From Treponema sp. (GTDB lineage: Bacteria > Spirochaetota > Spirochaetia > Treponematales > Breznakiellaceae): a DNA stretch of 9,237 nt. Under the pieces are notes generated by a model. That model did no database searches. It saw nothing but the letters and a program-made list of their open reading frames with translations, and was not told where the DNA came from. The stretch is from assembly GCA_031257595.1 (NCBI GenBank), contig JAIROH010000099.1, positions 1-9,237 of the forward strand. Direction: 5' to 3'. Numbering within the stretch: the stretch's first letter is position 1; each line of letters opens with the position of its first letter. Of this stretch, positions 1 through 6,570 are shown one piece after another. The position numbers were made by a program, and so were the translations under genes.

Positions 1-276
1 ACCTATATAGCGCGGATAAATCCCGAACTGCCGTGTACGATACTGTTTGACGAAGAGGAATGGAAAGTCTTGTATTGTGTTGCGAACAGGACGAAGGAAG
101 CGCCTGAAAAACCATACACGATAAAGGAAGCGGTGGAGCATATCGGCAATCTGGGGGGTCCCCGACGTGCCCCGAGTGACGGTCCTCCCGGTGTAAAAAC
201 GGTCTGGCGGGGTTTACAGAAATTCTACACTCTCTACGACTATAGGGAAATGTTCGACTTTGTGGGTCAAGTTTAG
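1..276 (+). CDS. IS4-family transposase, C-terminal fragment (5' end outside window)
   Basis: The reading frame is open from base 1 to the TAG at 274-276 and gives 91 residues with no internal stop. It carries the C-terminal signature of IS4-family (Tn5-like DDE) transposases: a stretch resembling EEW..LY....T, then EAVEHIGNLGG, then the block DGPPGVKTVWRGLQKF, which corresponds to the family's G.PG.K.LWRG..RL motif. The catalytic DDE residues would lie upstream, so activity cannot be judged. A TTG at 70 could be read as a start, but homology-like sequence continues upstream of it, so this is an internal part of a longer gene. Its stop codon overlaps the stop of the convergent TPR gene, and I see no terminal inverted repeat after it, which is odd for the end of an intact insertion sequence. 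The family call is firm; whether the copy is intact is unknown. Confidence 0.85.
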   Translation, partial: TYIARINPELPCTILFDEEEWKVLYCVANRTKEAPEKPYTIKEAVEHIGNLGGPRRAPSDGPPGVKTVWRGLQKFYTLYDYREMFDFVGQV

Positions 277-2024
277 TACAGTATCCCGCGGTTTTCAAGA
301 CGCCGCTTTTCCAGCGCGGCTTCAAGGTTGTCCGGGTCGAGGTCCAGCGCATAATCCAGGACGCGGCGGCTCTCCGCTTCCCGGCCCAGGGAACGGAGGC
401 AGCGGGCAATACGGGTCTGGACGCGGGCGGCGTCTTTAAGCTCGTCTTTAAGTTCGTCTTTTAGTCCGGGAGCGGGCCCTGTTTCCGCGGCCCGTTCGGA
501 ACGCAGGCGGGCCGCGGCGCCCGCCTGAAGCCCCGCGGCAATTTCGTATAACTCAAGGGCCTCCCTGGGGTTCCGGCGGAGGTCGAGGATCAGGGCCAGA
601 TCCGCGGGGATCTGCCAGAACCTGCCGTAGTCGCCCCGCTCCGCGACCGCGTGGAGCAGTTTTTCCGCTTCGGGGAGTTTGTTTTCACGTATCAGGGCAA
701 AGGCTTTGTGGAGGTCGAGCCAGGGTTCTTTGACGCCGCTCCGTTCCACCTGGGCAAGGAGCAGGGCGGTTTCCCCATAGCGGCGCTGAAAGTCAAAATA
801 CCACGCGGCCCATTGGTAAAGCCGCGAATCCCCGGGATGGTTGTTGACCAGTACCCAGGTTTCCGCGACGGTTTTGTCGATGGACCATGCCTCGCTCTCT
901 CTTCTGAGCAGTTCAAGGTCAAAAAGCCCCTCGCTCCTGTCCGTCCTCTCCAGTATCGCCAACGCCCGGTCCAAAGGGGCCAGGCGGGAAAATCGAATCA
1001 GCGCAAAAACATGACCTGGTTCGTAAACAAGCTCGTCCTGAAAAAGCATTTCCAGCCAGATTTGCTGTTCATCCGGCGAAACGGAAATCGCGGCAAGGTT
1101 ATACAGGGAACGGGACCTGGCGTCGCCCGGCCGGCCGTCCACGCCGGCCATTTTCCACAGCGTTTCGGCGCTTTCGGCAAAACCGGCAAGCCACAAGGCG
1201 TCCGCCTGCCGGGCAATTCCCCGGTCGTCGGTAAAATGCGAAAACAGTTCCGCCGAACGGACAAAATTGCCGTGGTCGTAGAAAAATTCCGCCCCAAAGA
1301 GCCAGGTTTCATCGCGTAACGGCGCCCGGACAAACAGGGCGTTTACCTGGGACAGGGCTTCCGAAACGTTTCCGTCCAACAGGATCCTGATTGCCGCGTT
1401 AACCAGATACCGCTCCCGTTCCTCTCCTTTCGCCGCCGTGCAAAGCAGCGGAAACAGTTCCGCCGGAAGAAGCCTCGCCGTGGCGGGATCGCCCATCGCC
1501 CCGGAATAAACGGAAAAAGCCAGGGCCAGTTCGTCAAGGGCGCCTTCGCCCATAAGCGCCGTAAGCTCCGTTATTTTTTCCCGTTCGTTCCCGCCCGGAA
1601 TTCCGGATTCCGGCAAAAGGATGATCGATTCCGCCCGCAAGGCGGCGATTTGCCCGGAATAAGGATAGAGCTTCCCGGCCCGTTCCGCCCCTTCGGCGTA
1701 TGATACAAAGGCCTCTTTCGCGTCCGTTCCGGTTAACGCCCGGCGGCGCTTAAGCACCGAAAGGTGGTTTTCCGTATCCAGGGCTTTTTTTTCAAGCGAA
1801 TTGAGCAGGGAGAGCCTCCTGCCAAGGGAAAGGCCGGGGTTTTCCGCCGTTTCCCTGTCGTACTCCTCAAGCGCCCTGGAAAAAGACGTTCCCCTTAAAA
1901 AAGGCGAAAAAATGGGGACATTTCCGTACCGGGAAAAAAAGACAACAAGTCCAACGAGTATCAGCGCTATTATAAGCCCGAAAATACAAACGCCCTTTAA
2001 GACGCCATCGGATTTTGAATTCAT
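273..2024 (-). CDS. Membrane-anchored TPR-repeat protein
   Basis: A 583-residue protein of unknown specific function. One hydrophobic helix lies near the N-terminus (about residues 10-31), preceded by a short Lys-containing segment, so the bulk is probably extracytoplasmic, tethered to the inner membrane. The rest is alpha-helical and rich in Ala, Leu, Glu and Arg. TPR-like helix pairs can be seen at about 240-290, 440-500 and most clearly 533-567 (RCLRSLGREAESRRVLDYALDLDPDNLEAAL). TPR arrays bind other proteins, so a scaffold role in the envelope is the likely inference. A low-complexity linker at 505-531 ends in a repeated ELKD unit. The ATG start overlaps the nusB stop (ATGA), and a GGAG lies 7 bases upstream inside nusB, so translation is probably coupled. 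It is the last gene of the parvulin-nusB-TPR operon. Its stop overlaps that of the transposase fragment, so the last few residues could have been altered by the insertion. Confidence 0.85.
   Translation of the reverse strand: MNSKSDGVLKGVCIFGLIIALILVGLVVFFSRYGNVPIFSPFLRGTSFSRALEEYDRETAENPGLSLGRRLSLLNSLEKKALDTENHLSVLKRRRALTGTDAKEAFVSYAEGAERAGKLYPYSGQIAALRAESIILLPESGIPGGNEREKITELTALMGEGALDELALAFSVYSGAMGDPATARLLPAELFPLLCTAAKGEERERYLVNAAIRILLDGNVSEALSQVNALFVRAPLRDETWLFGAEFFYDHGNFVRSAELFSHFTDDRGIARQADALWLAGFAESAETLWKMAGVDGRPGDARSRSLYNLAAISVSPDEQQIWLEMLFQDELVYEPGHVFALIRFSRLAPLDRALAILERTDRSEGLFDLELLRRESEAWSIDKTVAETWVLVNNHPGDSRLYQWAAWYFDFQRRYGETALLLAQVERSGVKEPWLDLHKAFALIRENKLPEAEKLLHAVAERGDYGRFWQIPADLALILDLRRNPREALELYEIAAGLQAGAAARLRSERAAETGPAPGLKDELKDELKDAARVQTRIARCLRSLGREAESRRVLDYALDLDPDNLEAALEKRRLENRGILY
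431..464 (-). repeat. 12-bp in-frame tandem repeat encoding ELKD units
   Basis: Three copies of CGTCTTTAAG (the last is CGTCTTTTAG) occur at 431, 443 and 455, a period of 12 bases. On the coding strand they give three LKD units joined by E (residues 521-531 of the TPR protein). Because the period is a multiple of three, slippage would change linker length without breaking the frame. Confidence 0.8.
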
Positions 2025-2461
2025 CCTTTCGCTCCGTCCATAATGGTTTGGCGTATGCTGTCCAGAACGCCGTTGATAAAACGGTAGGAATCATCGGTTC
2101 CGAATTCCCGGGAAATACACACCGCTTCGTCGATAACAACCGACGGGGGCGTATCCTGAAACATCAGCGTATATACGCTCATTCTGAGCAGGGCCATGTC
2201 GACCAGGTTAAGCCGTGAAAAATCCCAGTTTTTCAGGTGCCGCTTAATCATCCCGTCCACCTGGGCTATTTTTTCCACAGTGCCCTGAATAAGAAGACGG
2301 GAAAAATCGGCGCTTTCTCCCAGGCTTTTTTTCGCGTTTTCGTCAAGCCAGGAAAATTCAAGCAGATCCCCCAGGGCCGCCTGTCTGTGCCGCGAGCCGG
2401 CCGCGGCCCAGGCGTACAGGGCCTGAAAGGCGAGAATACGCCCCTGCCGCCGCGCCCCCAT
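2021..2461 (-). CDS. nusB: Transcription antitermination factor NusB
   Basis: NusB binds boxA RNA with NusE (ribosomal protein S10) and supports antitermination, chiefly in rRNA operons; it acts in the cytoplasm. The 146-residue product has the family's usual length and all-helical pattern: RRQGRILAFQALYAW at the N-terminus (the Arg-rich RNA-binding helix), LIQGTVEKIAQVDGMIKRHLKNWDFSRLNLVDMALLRMSVY in the middle, and the diagnostic PPSVVIDEAVCISREFGTDDSYRFINGVLDSI near the C-terminus. I chose the ATG at 2461, which shares its A with the TAA of the upstream gene (TAATG); a GTG at 2467 would add two residues. Neither has a good Shine-Dalgarno sequence, which fits translational coupling to the parvulin gene. 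The downstream TPR gene starts within the nusB stop codon. Confidence in the family is very high. Confidence 0.96.
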   Translation of the reverse strand: MGARRQGRILAFQALYAWAAAGSRHRQAALGDLLEFSWLDENAKKSLGESADFSRLLIQGTVEKIAQVDGMIKRHLKNWDFSRLNLVDMALLRMSVYTLMFQDTPPSVVIDEAVCISREFGTDDSYRFINGVLDSIRQTIMDGAKG

Positions 2462-3570
2462 TACCACACTATGCTGTTATAGGCGCTGTCCATAATTTGA
2501 ACGCTTCCCCGTTTTTTCAGCTCTTCCACCAGTTCAAGACTTGCCCTTTCGTAAACTTCCAACTGCCGTTTTTGGGATTCGGTGATAAGAATGTAGTTTT
2601 TCACTGTCGTCCGCCTGGGATCCTCAAGACGGTATACATCTTCCAGAGTGAGGGTTTTCTGCCGCAGCGTTTCGGTTACTTTAATGATATAGTAGCCGTC
2701 GGCTCGCTCAAGGAGTTTTGAAACTTCTCCCTGCTTTAAACGAAAGGCGGTATCGTAAAAATCAATTCCCATCGCGGCGCGGATTTGCTCGTTCTTGTAG
2801 AGGTACGGGCCGTCCCCTCCCACATAGCCGGAATTGGCCTTGCGGGAATCGTCCACCACTTCGTCGAATTTTCCCGCGTCTCCGCCAATCTGCCTTACAA
2901 GCTGATTTGCTTTTTCCAGGGCCGCGGCCTTGTCTGTCTGGTTCGTTACCGGCACCCAGATCATCTTGATCCGTATCGTGTCGGGCCGTACAAAGCCGCC
3001 CTCAAAAATATTTTTATCCTTGACCTGGTTGTAAAGACTCTGAATCTCCGCGTCAGTGGGAGATTTTACCGACTGAAACAGGGCCTGCTTCTTGAACTGA
3101 AGGTACTTGTTGGTAAGGATCGAACGACGTATCTGTTCCCTGAAGCCCGCCCTGGTCATTCCGGTTTGGGTACGAAGCTCGTTGTCAATTTCGGCGTCCG
3201 ACGGGGCTCGGCCCAGTTTTTCGGTAAGGTAGGCCGTCAGGGGTTTCATCTCTTCGTCAACGGCCTGGTTAATCTCCCTTTCCGTTATTGTGACATTTTC
3301 CTGTTCCGCGGCCTGGCAGGCCAAAAGCTGGTTACTGATCGTATCCAGAATCTGCCGCCGTTCTTCCGCGCTCAGCGGCGTCGTCGGTTGGCCGGCGGCG
3401 GCGTTTGACCTGGAAAGATTCATCCAGTTGACGTAATCCTTGAATTCCTTGACCGATATAGGCTGGCTTTTGGAAAGACGGACTATCGCCACGGGCTGAA
3501 GATCCGTCTGGGCAAAAACCAACCCGCCGGAAAGAGTAAAAATGATTAAAAAGAAGAAATAACGCTTCAT
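2461..3570 (-). CDS. Secreted SurA/parvulin-like foldase (SurA_N plus PpiC-type domain)
   Basis: A 369-residue exported protein. A signal peptide (MKR, hydrophobic core, GGLVFA|Q cleavage near residue 20) sends it to the periplasm. Residues about 25-180 resemble the helical SurA N-terminal chaperone domain, and about 198-300 a parvulin (PpiC) rotamase fold, with recognisable elements SGYVGGDGPYL and DTAFRLKQGEVSKLLERADGYYIIKVTE. The usual catalytic His of the first parvulin strand (HIL motif) is replaced here by KMIWV, so isomerase activity is doubtful and a chaperone role for outer-membrane or periplasmic proteins is more likely. The ATG at 3570 has AAGGTG 7 bases upstream, and an extended -10 promoter lies just before that. 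It starts 54 bases after alaS and overlaps nusB by one base. I recall a similar T. pallidum protein in the same gene order (unchecked). Confidence 0.88.
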   Translation of the reverse strand: MKRYFFFLIIFTLSGGLVFAQTDLQPVAIVRLSKSQPISVKEFKDYVNWMNLSRSNAAAGQPTTPLSAEERRQILDTISNQLLACQAAEQENVTITEREINQAVDEEMKPLTAYLTEKLGRAPSDAEIDNELRTQTGMTRAGFREQIRRSILTNKYLQFKKQALFQSVKSPTDAEIQSLYNQVKDKNIFEGGFVRPDTIRIKMIWVPVTNQTDKAAALEKANQLVRQIGGDAGKFDEVVDDSRKANSGYVGGDGPYLYKNEQIRAAMGIDFYDTAFRLKQGEVSKLLERADGYYIIKVTETLRQKTLTLEDVYRLEDPRRTTVKNYILITESQKRQLEVYERASLELVEELKKRGSVQIMDSAYNSIVW

Positions 3571-3588
3571 TTTCGCACCTTGTTAAAA

Positions 3589-3597
3589 AGTATAACA
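3589..3597 (-). promoter_or_regulatory. Extended -10 promoter for the parvulin-nusB-TPR operon
   Basis: On the minus strand the sequence TGTTATACT fits the extended -10 form TGnTAtaaT (hexamer TATACT, 5 of 6). It ends 18 bases before the ATG at 3570, predicting a short leader of about 11 bases that still holds the AAGGTG ribosome binding site. There is no good -35 box at 17 bases, which extended -10 promoters can do without. Located in the alaS/parvulin gap. Confidence 0.5.
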
Positions 3598-3624
3598 CAT
3601 TTTCGGGGGAAAAGGATACATCCG

Positions 3625-5448
3625 CTACGCATCCAGTACCGCCCGTATCCGCCTGATTCCGGCGGAAGACGACTGTTCCTTTTGTATTCTGAAACGGCCC
3701 ATGGCTCCGGTTCGCTCCACGTGGGGGCCACCGCAGACTTCTTTGGAAAAGAAGTCTGTCGGGCTTTTACCGACGGTGTAGACCTTTACCTGGGATTCGT
3801 ACTTTTCCCCGAACAGGGCTATGGCGCCGGCGGCCAGAGCCTCGTCCAGACTCATCATCTCCATTGTAACGGGAAGGTCTTTGGCGATCTGCTCGTTGAC
3901 AATGTCTTCGACTTTTTTGATCTCTTCCGCCGTCATCGGGGCGGAGTGGGAAAAGTCAAAGCGCATCCGTTCTGCGGTGATGTTGGAACCTTTCTGGGCT
4001 ACATGGGCGCCGAGAACCATCCGCAGGGCCTTATGGAGCAGGTGGGTGGCGGTATGGTATTTGACGGCCATTTCACCCTGATCCACAAGGCCGCCCTTGA
4101 AGACCTGGCCCCCCTGGGCCCGGGAAAGTTCCTGGTGTTTTTTGAACGCTTCGTCAAATTCGGCGCGGTTTACCGTCATCCCCTTTTCCGCGGCGAGTTC
4201 CTCGGTAAGTTCAATCGGGAAACCGTAGGTGTCGTAGAGCTTGAACGCAAGCCGTCCCGACATAACCTTTTTGGGATCTTTTAGCAGATTGGGAAGGAGT
4301 TTTTCAAATTCATGCTCCCCCTTCTGGAGGGTTTCAAGGAACTTTGCTTCTTCCCGGCCCAGCTCGTCCATAATCGAAACCCTGTTCGCCGCGAGCTCCG
4401 GGTAGGGGCCGGAAAATTTGTCCACGACGGCCTGGGCCACCGGGACAAGGCTTTCAATGCCGAGTTTCCGGCCGTGCCGCACGGCCCGGCGGATAAGGCG
4501 GCGGAGCACGTAGCCGGCCCCGACGTTGGAGGGGCTTACCGCCTTGGGATCGCCCAGCACAAAGGTTGACGAGCGGATATGATCGCAGATAATCCGTATC
4601 GACCTGTCTTTGTCCAGGGAATCTTCGGATTCACCGCTGCCGTAGACATGGCCGCCGCTTTTCATCACCGAAGTCACCGCGGCGATGACCGGGGCGAAGA
4701 TCTCGGTATCGTAGACAGATTTTTTCCCGTTGAGGATCGTGACGGTACGCTCTATGCCCATGCCGGTATCGACGCACTTACGGGTCAGCGGCTCGTAAAC
4801 TCCCGCCTCGGTTTTGTTGTACTGCATGAATACGTCGTTCCAGATTTCAAGCCACTTTCCGCAGGAACAGCCCGGCCCGCAGTCCGGCCCGCAGGGATCT
4901 TTCCCGATGTCGTAGAACATTTCCGAATCCGGGCCGCAGGGGCCGGTGCTGCCCGCGGGGCCCCACCAGTTGTCTTCCTTGGGCCGGTAACTGATTCTGC
5001 TTTCGGGAATCCCCAGCTCTTTCCAGACCGCGGCGGATTCGTCGTCACGGGGGGCGTTTTCATCCCCCTCAAAAACCGTTACCCCAAGTTTTTCGGCGGG
5101 AATTCCCAGCCATTCGGGCGAGGTAAGGAATTCAAAGCTCATTTTTATGGCCCCGTCTTTGAAGTAATCTCCCAGCGACCAGTTTCCCAGCATCTCAAAG
5201 AATGTCAGATGGCTGGGGTCTCCCACGCTGTCTATGTCGCCGGTCCGGATACACTTTTGATAATCCACGAGCCGGTTTCCCGCCGGATGGGGTTCGCCGA
5301 GCAGGTAGGGTACGAGGGGATGCATCCCCGCGGTCGTAAAAAGCACCGTCGGGTCGTTTTCCGGGATCAGGGACTTCCCCTCGATTTGGGCGTGGCCGTG
5401 CCGGGTAAAAAATTCAATATACTTGGAGCGCAATTCATCGGAATTCAT
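3625..5448 (-). CDS. alaS: Alanyl-tRNA synthetase, compact form without C-Ala domain
   Basis: Charges tRNA-Ala with alanine and edits mischarged Ser or Gly. The 607-residue product (from the ATG at 5448) has the class II catalytic core: PTVLFTTAGMHPLVPYLLG, then KCIRTGDIDSVGDPSHLTFFEMLGNWSLGDYFK, and GAGYVLRRLIRRAVRHGRKLG. The editing domain has its zinc-binding signatures HTATH (about residue 465) and CGGPH (about 572). Typical bacterial enzymes are about 870 residues. Here the beta-barrel that normally precedes the editing domain is reduced to a linker of about 20 residues, and the protein ends right after the editing domain, so the oligomerisation and C-Ala domains are missing. I recall similar short enzymes in Borrelia and Treponema, so this is probably the normal spirochaete form, not a truncation. 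A GTG at 5454 could add two residues. No Shine-Dalgarno sequence is visible. Divergent from the thioesterase gene. Confidence 0.97.
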   Translation of the reverse strand: MNSDELRSKYIEFFTRHGHAQIEGKSLIPENDPTVLFTTAGMHPLVPYLLGEPHPAGNRLVDYQKCIRTGDIDSVGDPSHLTFFEMLGNWSLGDYFKDGAIKMSFEFLTSPEWLGIPAEKLGVTVFEGDENAPRDDESAAVWKELGIPESRISYRPKEDNWWGPAGSTGPCGPDSEMFYDIGKDPCGPDCGPGCSCGKWLEIWNDVFMQYNKTEAGVYEPLTRKCVDTGMGIERTVTILNGKKSVYDTEIFAPVIAAVTSVMKSGGHVYGSGESEDSLDKDRSIRIICDHIRSSTFVLGDPKAVSPSNVGAGYVLRRLIRRAVRHGRKLGIESLVPVAQAVVDKFSGPYPELAANRVSIMDELGREEAKFLETLQKGEHEFEKLLPNLLKDPKKVMSGRLAFKLYDTYGFPIELTEELAAEKGMTVNRAEFDEAFKKHQELSRAQGGQVFKGGLVDQGEMAVKYHTATHLLHKALRMVLGAHVAQKGSNITAERMRFDFSHSAPMTAEEIKKVEDIVNEQIAKDLPVTMEMMSLDEALAAGAIALFGEKYESQVKVYTVGKSPTDFFSKEVCGGPHVERTGAMGRFRIQKEQSSSAGIRRIRAVLDA

Positions 5449-5454
5449 GAACAC

Positions 5455-5483
5455 ATAATAGTAAAAAACCGTCTGCCGGGCAA
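5455..5483 (-). promoter_or_regulatory. Candidate sigma-70 promoter of alaS, implying a leaderless mRNA
   Basis: On the minus strand TTGCCC (5483-5478; 4 of 6 of TTGACA) lies 17 bases before TATTAT (5460-5455; 5 of 6 of TATAAT). The expected transcription start falls about at the ATG at 5448, so the mRNA would have almost no leader. This agrees with the lack of a ribosome binding site. Weak individual boxes keep the confidence moderate. Confidence 0.4.
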
Positions 5484-5539
5484 GACGCCGGATCTCGCAT
5501 CGTTCGTGGTTTTTTGTGGTTTTTCTTCCTGTCGTTTGC

Positions 5540-5548
5540 TGATATACT
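5540..5548 (+). promoter_or_regulatory. Extended -10 promoter of the thioesterase gene
   Basis: TGATATACT matches TGnTATAAT with one mismatch. It ends 7 bases before the ATG at 5556, so transcription should begin at or next to the start codon. No Shine-Dalgarno sequence precedes this gene. A T-rich tract lies where a -35 box would be. Confidence 0.45.
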
Positions 5549-5555
5549 GATTATC

Positions 5556-5957
5556 ATGATTTGTGAATGTACGTTGACTGTCCGAACCTATGAATGTGAC
5601 AGTTACGGTCATGTGAACAACGCAAATTATCTCAATTACCTCGAATACGCCCGCTACGAGCTGTTAAAAGACATGAAGTTCGATTATCCGGGGGCAATCG
5701 CGGCGGGTTACGGCGTGTATGTGGCCAGGGTAGAAATAGACTATAAAAGACCGGCGGTGGTAGATGATGTCCTTGTCATCCGGTCCTGGCCCGAAAAAAA
5801 AGGCAGCGTCAGCGGAGTTATCGTTCAGGAAATAAAACGGGGAGACGACCTTGTCGCCAAAGCGAAAGTTACCTGGGCCTTTGTAGACGGCAAAGGCCAG
5901 CCGGTAAAAATCCCTTCCCAATGGGATGTGCCGGGCCTGAGGCCCGAAACCAATTAG
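5556..5957 (+). CDS. Hotdog-fold acyl-CoA thioesterase (4HBT family)
   Basis: A 133-residue cytoplasmic enzyme of the 4-hydroxybenzoyl-CoA thioesterase/YbgC-FadM type, which hydrolyses acyl-CoA thioesters; the exact substrate cannot be told. The N-terminal signature ECDSYGHVNNANYLNYLEYARYE (residues 13-35) contains the usual catalytic Asp (D15) and the GHVNN turn. The following strands VARVEIDYKRPAVVDDVLVIRSW and GDDLVAKAKVTWAFVDGKGQPVKIP complete the single hotdog domain, and the length is normal for the family. The frame is open 42 bases further upstream, but that extension (WFFFLSFADILII) is the translated promoter region, and the ATG at 5556 fits the family start. It is a single-gene unit, divergent from alaS and convergent with hsp20. 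Confidence 0.93.
   Translation: MICECTLTVRTYECDSYGHVNNANYLNYLEYARYELLKDMKFDYPGAIAAGYGVYVARVEIDYKRPAVVDDVLVIRSWPEKKGSVSGVIVQEIKRGDDLVAKAKVTWAFVDGKGQPVKIPSQWDVPGLRPETN
5932..5946. terminator. Weak hairpin at the convergent thioesterase/hsp20 ends
   Basis: CGGGCC and GGCCCG form a 6-bp perfect inverted repeat with a TGA loop, at the end of the thioesterase coding region. It has no adjacent U tract on either strand; the nearest T run (5985-5990) is about 39 bases away. It could act weakly in both directions, but it may be chance. The 35-base gap up to hsp20 holds no better terminator. Confidence 0.2.
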
Positions 5958-5992
5958 GGGCTTTTGCCGGGGCCCACGCCGCGCTTTTTTCG

Positions 5993-6448
5993 TTATTTCG
6001 CGTCGATCTTGATCAGCCGTTTTTGGGATTCGGCCCGTTTCTTGATTTCCAGGGAAAGCACGCCGTTTTTGAAAACCGCGGCTACCTGTCCGGTGTCGGC
6101 GTTTTCGGGCAGCCTGAAAGAACGGCTAAAGCTTGTGCGCCGGCGTTCCCGTATCAGGTAATTGCCGTCTTTTTTGTTTTCTTCCTTTTTGCTTTCTTCG
6201 TCTTTGGCGCTTTCGATGGTAAGGTTGCCTCCGTCCACATGAACCTGGATGTCTTTTTCGTCAAAGCCGGGAAGTTCGGCCTCAAGAAGATAACCGGCAT
6301 CGGTTTCCCGTACATCCACTGCGGGAATCATACCGCGTTCTCCGTCCAGGGGGGACAGAGGGGAATCGAAGAAGGATTCCAGGTAATGGTTAAAATCGTT
6401 CATTGCCTTCTCGATACTAACAGGGCGATAAAGTGATACAGCTTTCAT
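5993..6448 (-). CDS. hsp20: Small heat-shock protein, Hsp20/alpha-crystallin family
   Basis: An ATP-independent cytoplasmic chaperone that holds unfolding proteins during stress. The 151-residue product has a variable N-terminal arm (1-40), an alpha-crystallin domain (about 41-137) with PAVDVRETDAGYLLEAELPGF, the conserved E.....R.F.LP block (RRTSFSRSFRLPENAD) and the NGVLSLEI signature, and a C-terminal IKI motif (146-148) of the I-x-I type used in oligomer assembly. A charged insert (DEESKKEENKKD, about 83-94) lies before the RERR segment. The ATG at 6448 is chosen because GGAGGTG lies six bases upstream and the protein begins as usual for the family; the frame stays open to 6553, but that stretch is the transcribed leader. 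The gene has a sigma-54 promoter and a leader hairpin over its ribosome binding site. It stands alone, convergent with the thioesterase gene. Confidence 0.96.
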   Translation of the reverse strand: MKAVSLYRPVSIEKAMNDFNHYLESFFDSPLSPLDGERGMIPAVDVRETDAGYLLEAELPGFDEKDIQVHVDGGNLTIESAKDEESKKEENKKDGNYLIRERRRTSFSRSFRLPENADTGQVAAVFKNGVLSLEIKKRAESQKRLIKIDAK

Positions 6449-6451
6449 AAT

Positions 6452-6475
6452 ACACCTCCAAATCGTTTGGAATGT
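6452..6475 (-). promoter_or_regulatory. Hairpin sequestering the hsp20 ribosome binding site (RNA thermometer candidate)
   Basis: In the transcript, ACAUUCCAAA pairs with UUUGGAGGUGU around a CGA loop: seven consecutive pairs (UUCCAAA with UUUGGAG, one U-G), a single bulged G, then three more pairs (ACA with UGU). The whole GGAGGTG Shine-Dalgarno sequence (6453-6459) is within the paired arm, ending a few bases before the ATG. The stem is AU-rich with a bulge, so it should melt at modest temperature. Known Hsp20 genes often have such elements (ROSE, Synechocystis hsp17). The typical ROSE anti-Shine-Dalgarno sequence U(U/C)GCU is not present. Confidence 0.6.
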
Positions 6476-6478
6476 TTT

Positions 6479-6534
6479 GGACCTTCGTACGAAGCGTCCT
6501 GTCCGCAGGCGGGCACCTAAGTCACCCGCCCGGA
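6479..6534 (-). promoter_or_regulatory. Two further hairpins in the hsp20 leader
   Basis: Upstream of the ribosome binding site hairpin the leader can form two more. The middle one (6499-6479) pairs GGAC and CUUC with GAAG and GUCC around a GUAC loop, with one bulged G; its core CTTCGTACGAAG is a perfect palindrome. The first one (6534-6502) is GC-rich: UCCG plus GGCGGG pairs with CCCGCC plus CGGA, with a two-base bulge and an 11-base loop, and may extend outward by four pairs if the middle hairpin gives way. Stable upstream hairpins followed by a weak one over the ribosome binding site are the layout of ROSE-type thermometers. Confidence 0.5.
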
Positions 6535-6570
6535 TAGGATCGGTTTGATCCAAATCCTGGACATTTATTA

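Noticed and set aside
2785..3408. 207-codon open frame on the + strand, opposite the parvulin gene
   Set aside because: Antisense shadow of a gene with a clear signal peptide and domains; no ribosome binding site or protein-like features.
5463..5515. AAAAAACC / GGTTTTTT inverted repeat in the alaS-thioesterase gap
   Set aside because: Eight-base arms made largely of homopolymer runs, 37 bases apart; likely chance in an AT-rich promoter region.
4579..5550. 323-codon open frame on the + strand, opposite alaS
   Set aside because: It lies wholly across the well-supported alaS gene and its promoter; the translation has no recognisable domain and is explained by GC-rich codon bias on the other strand.
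6449..6553. N-terminal extension of Hsp20 (35 more codons)
   Set aside because: The stretch is the structured leader; the ATG at 6448 has a very strong ribosome binding site and fits the family N-terminus.
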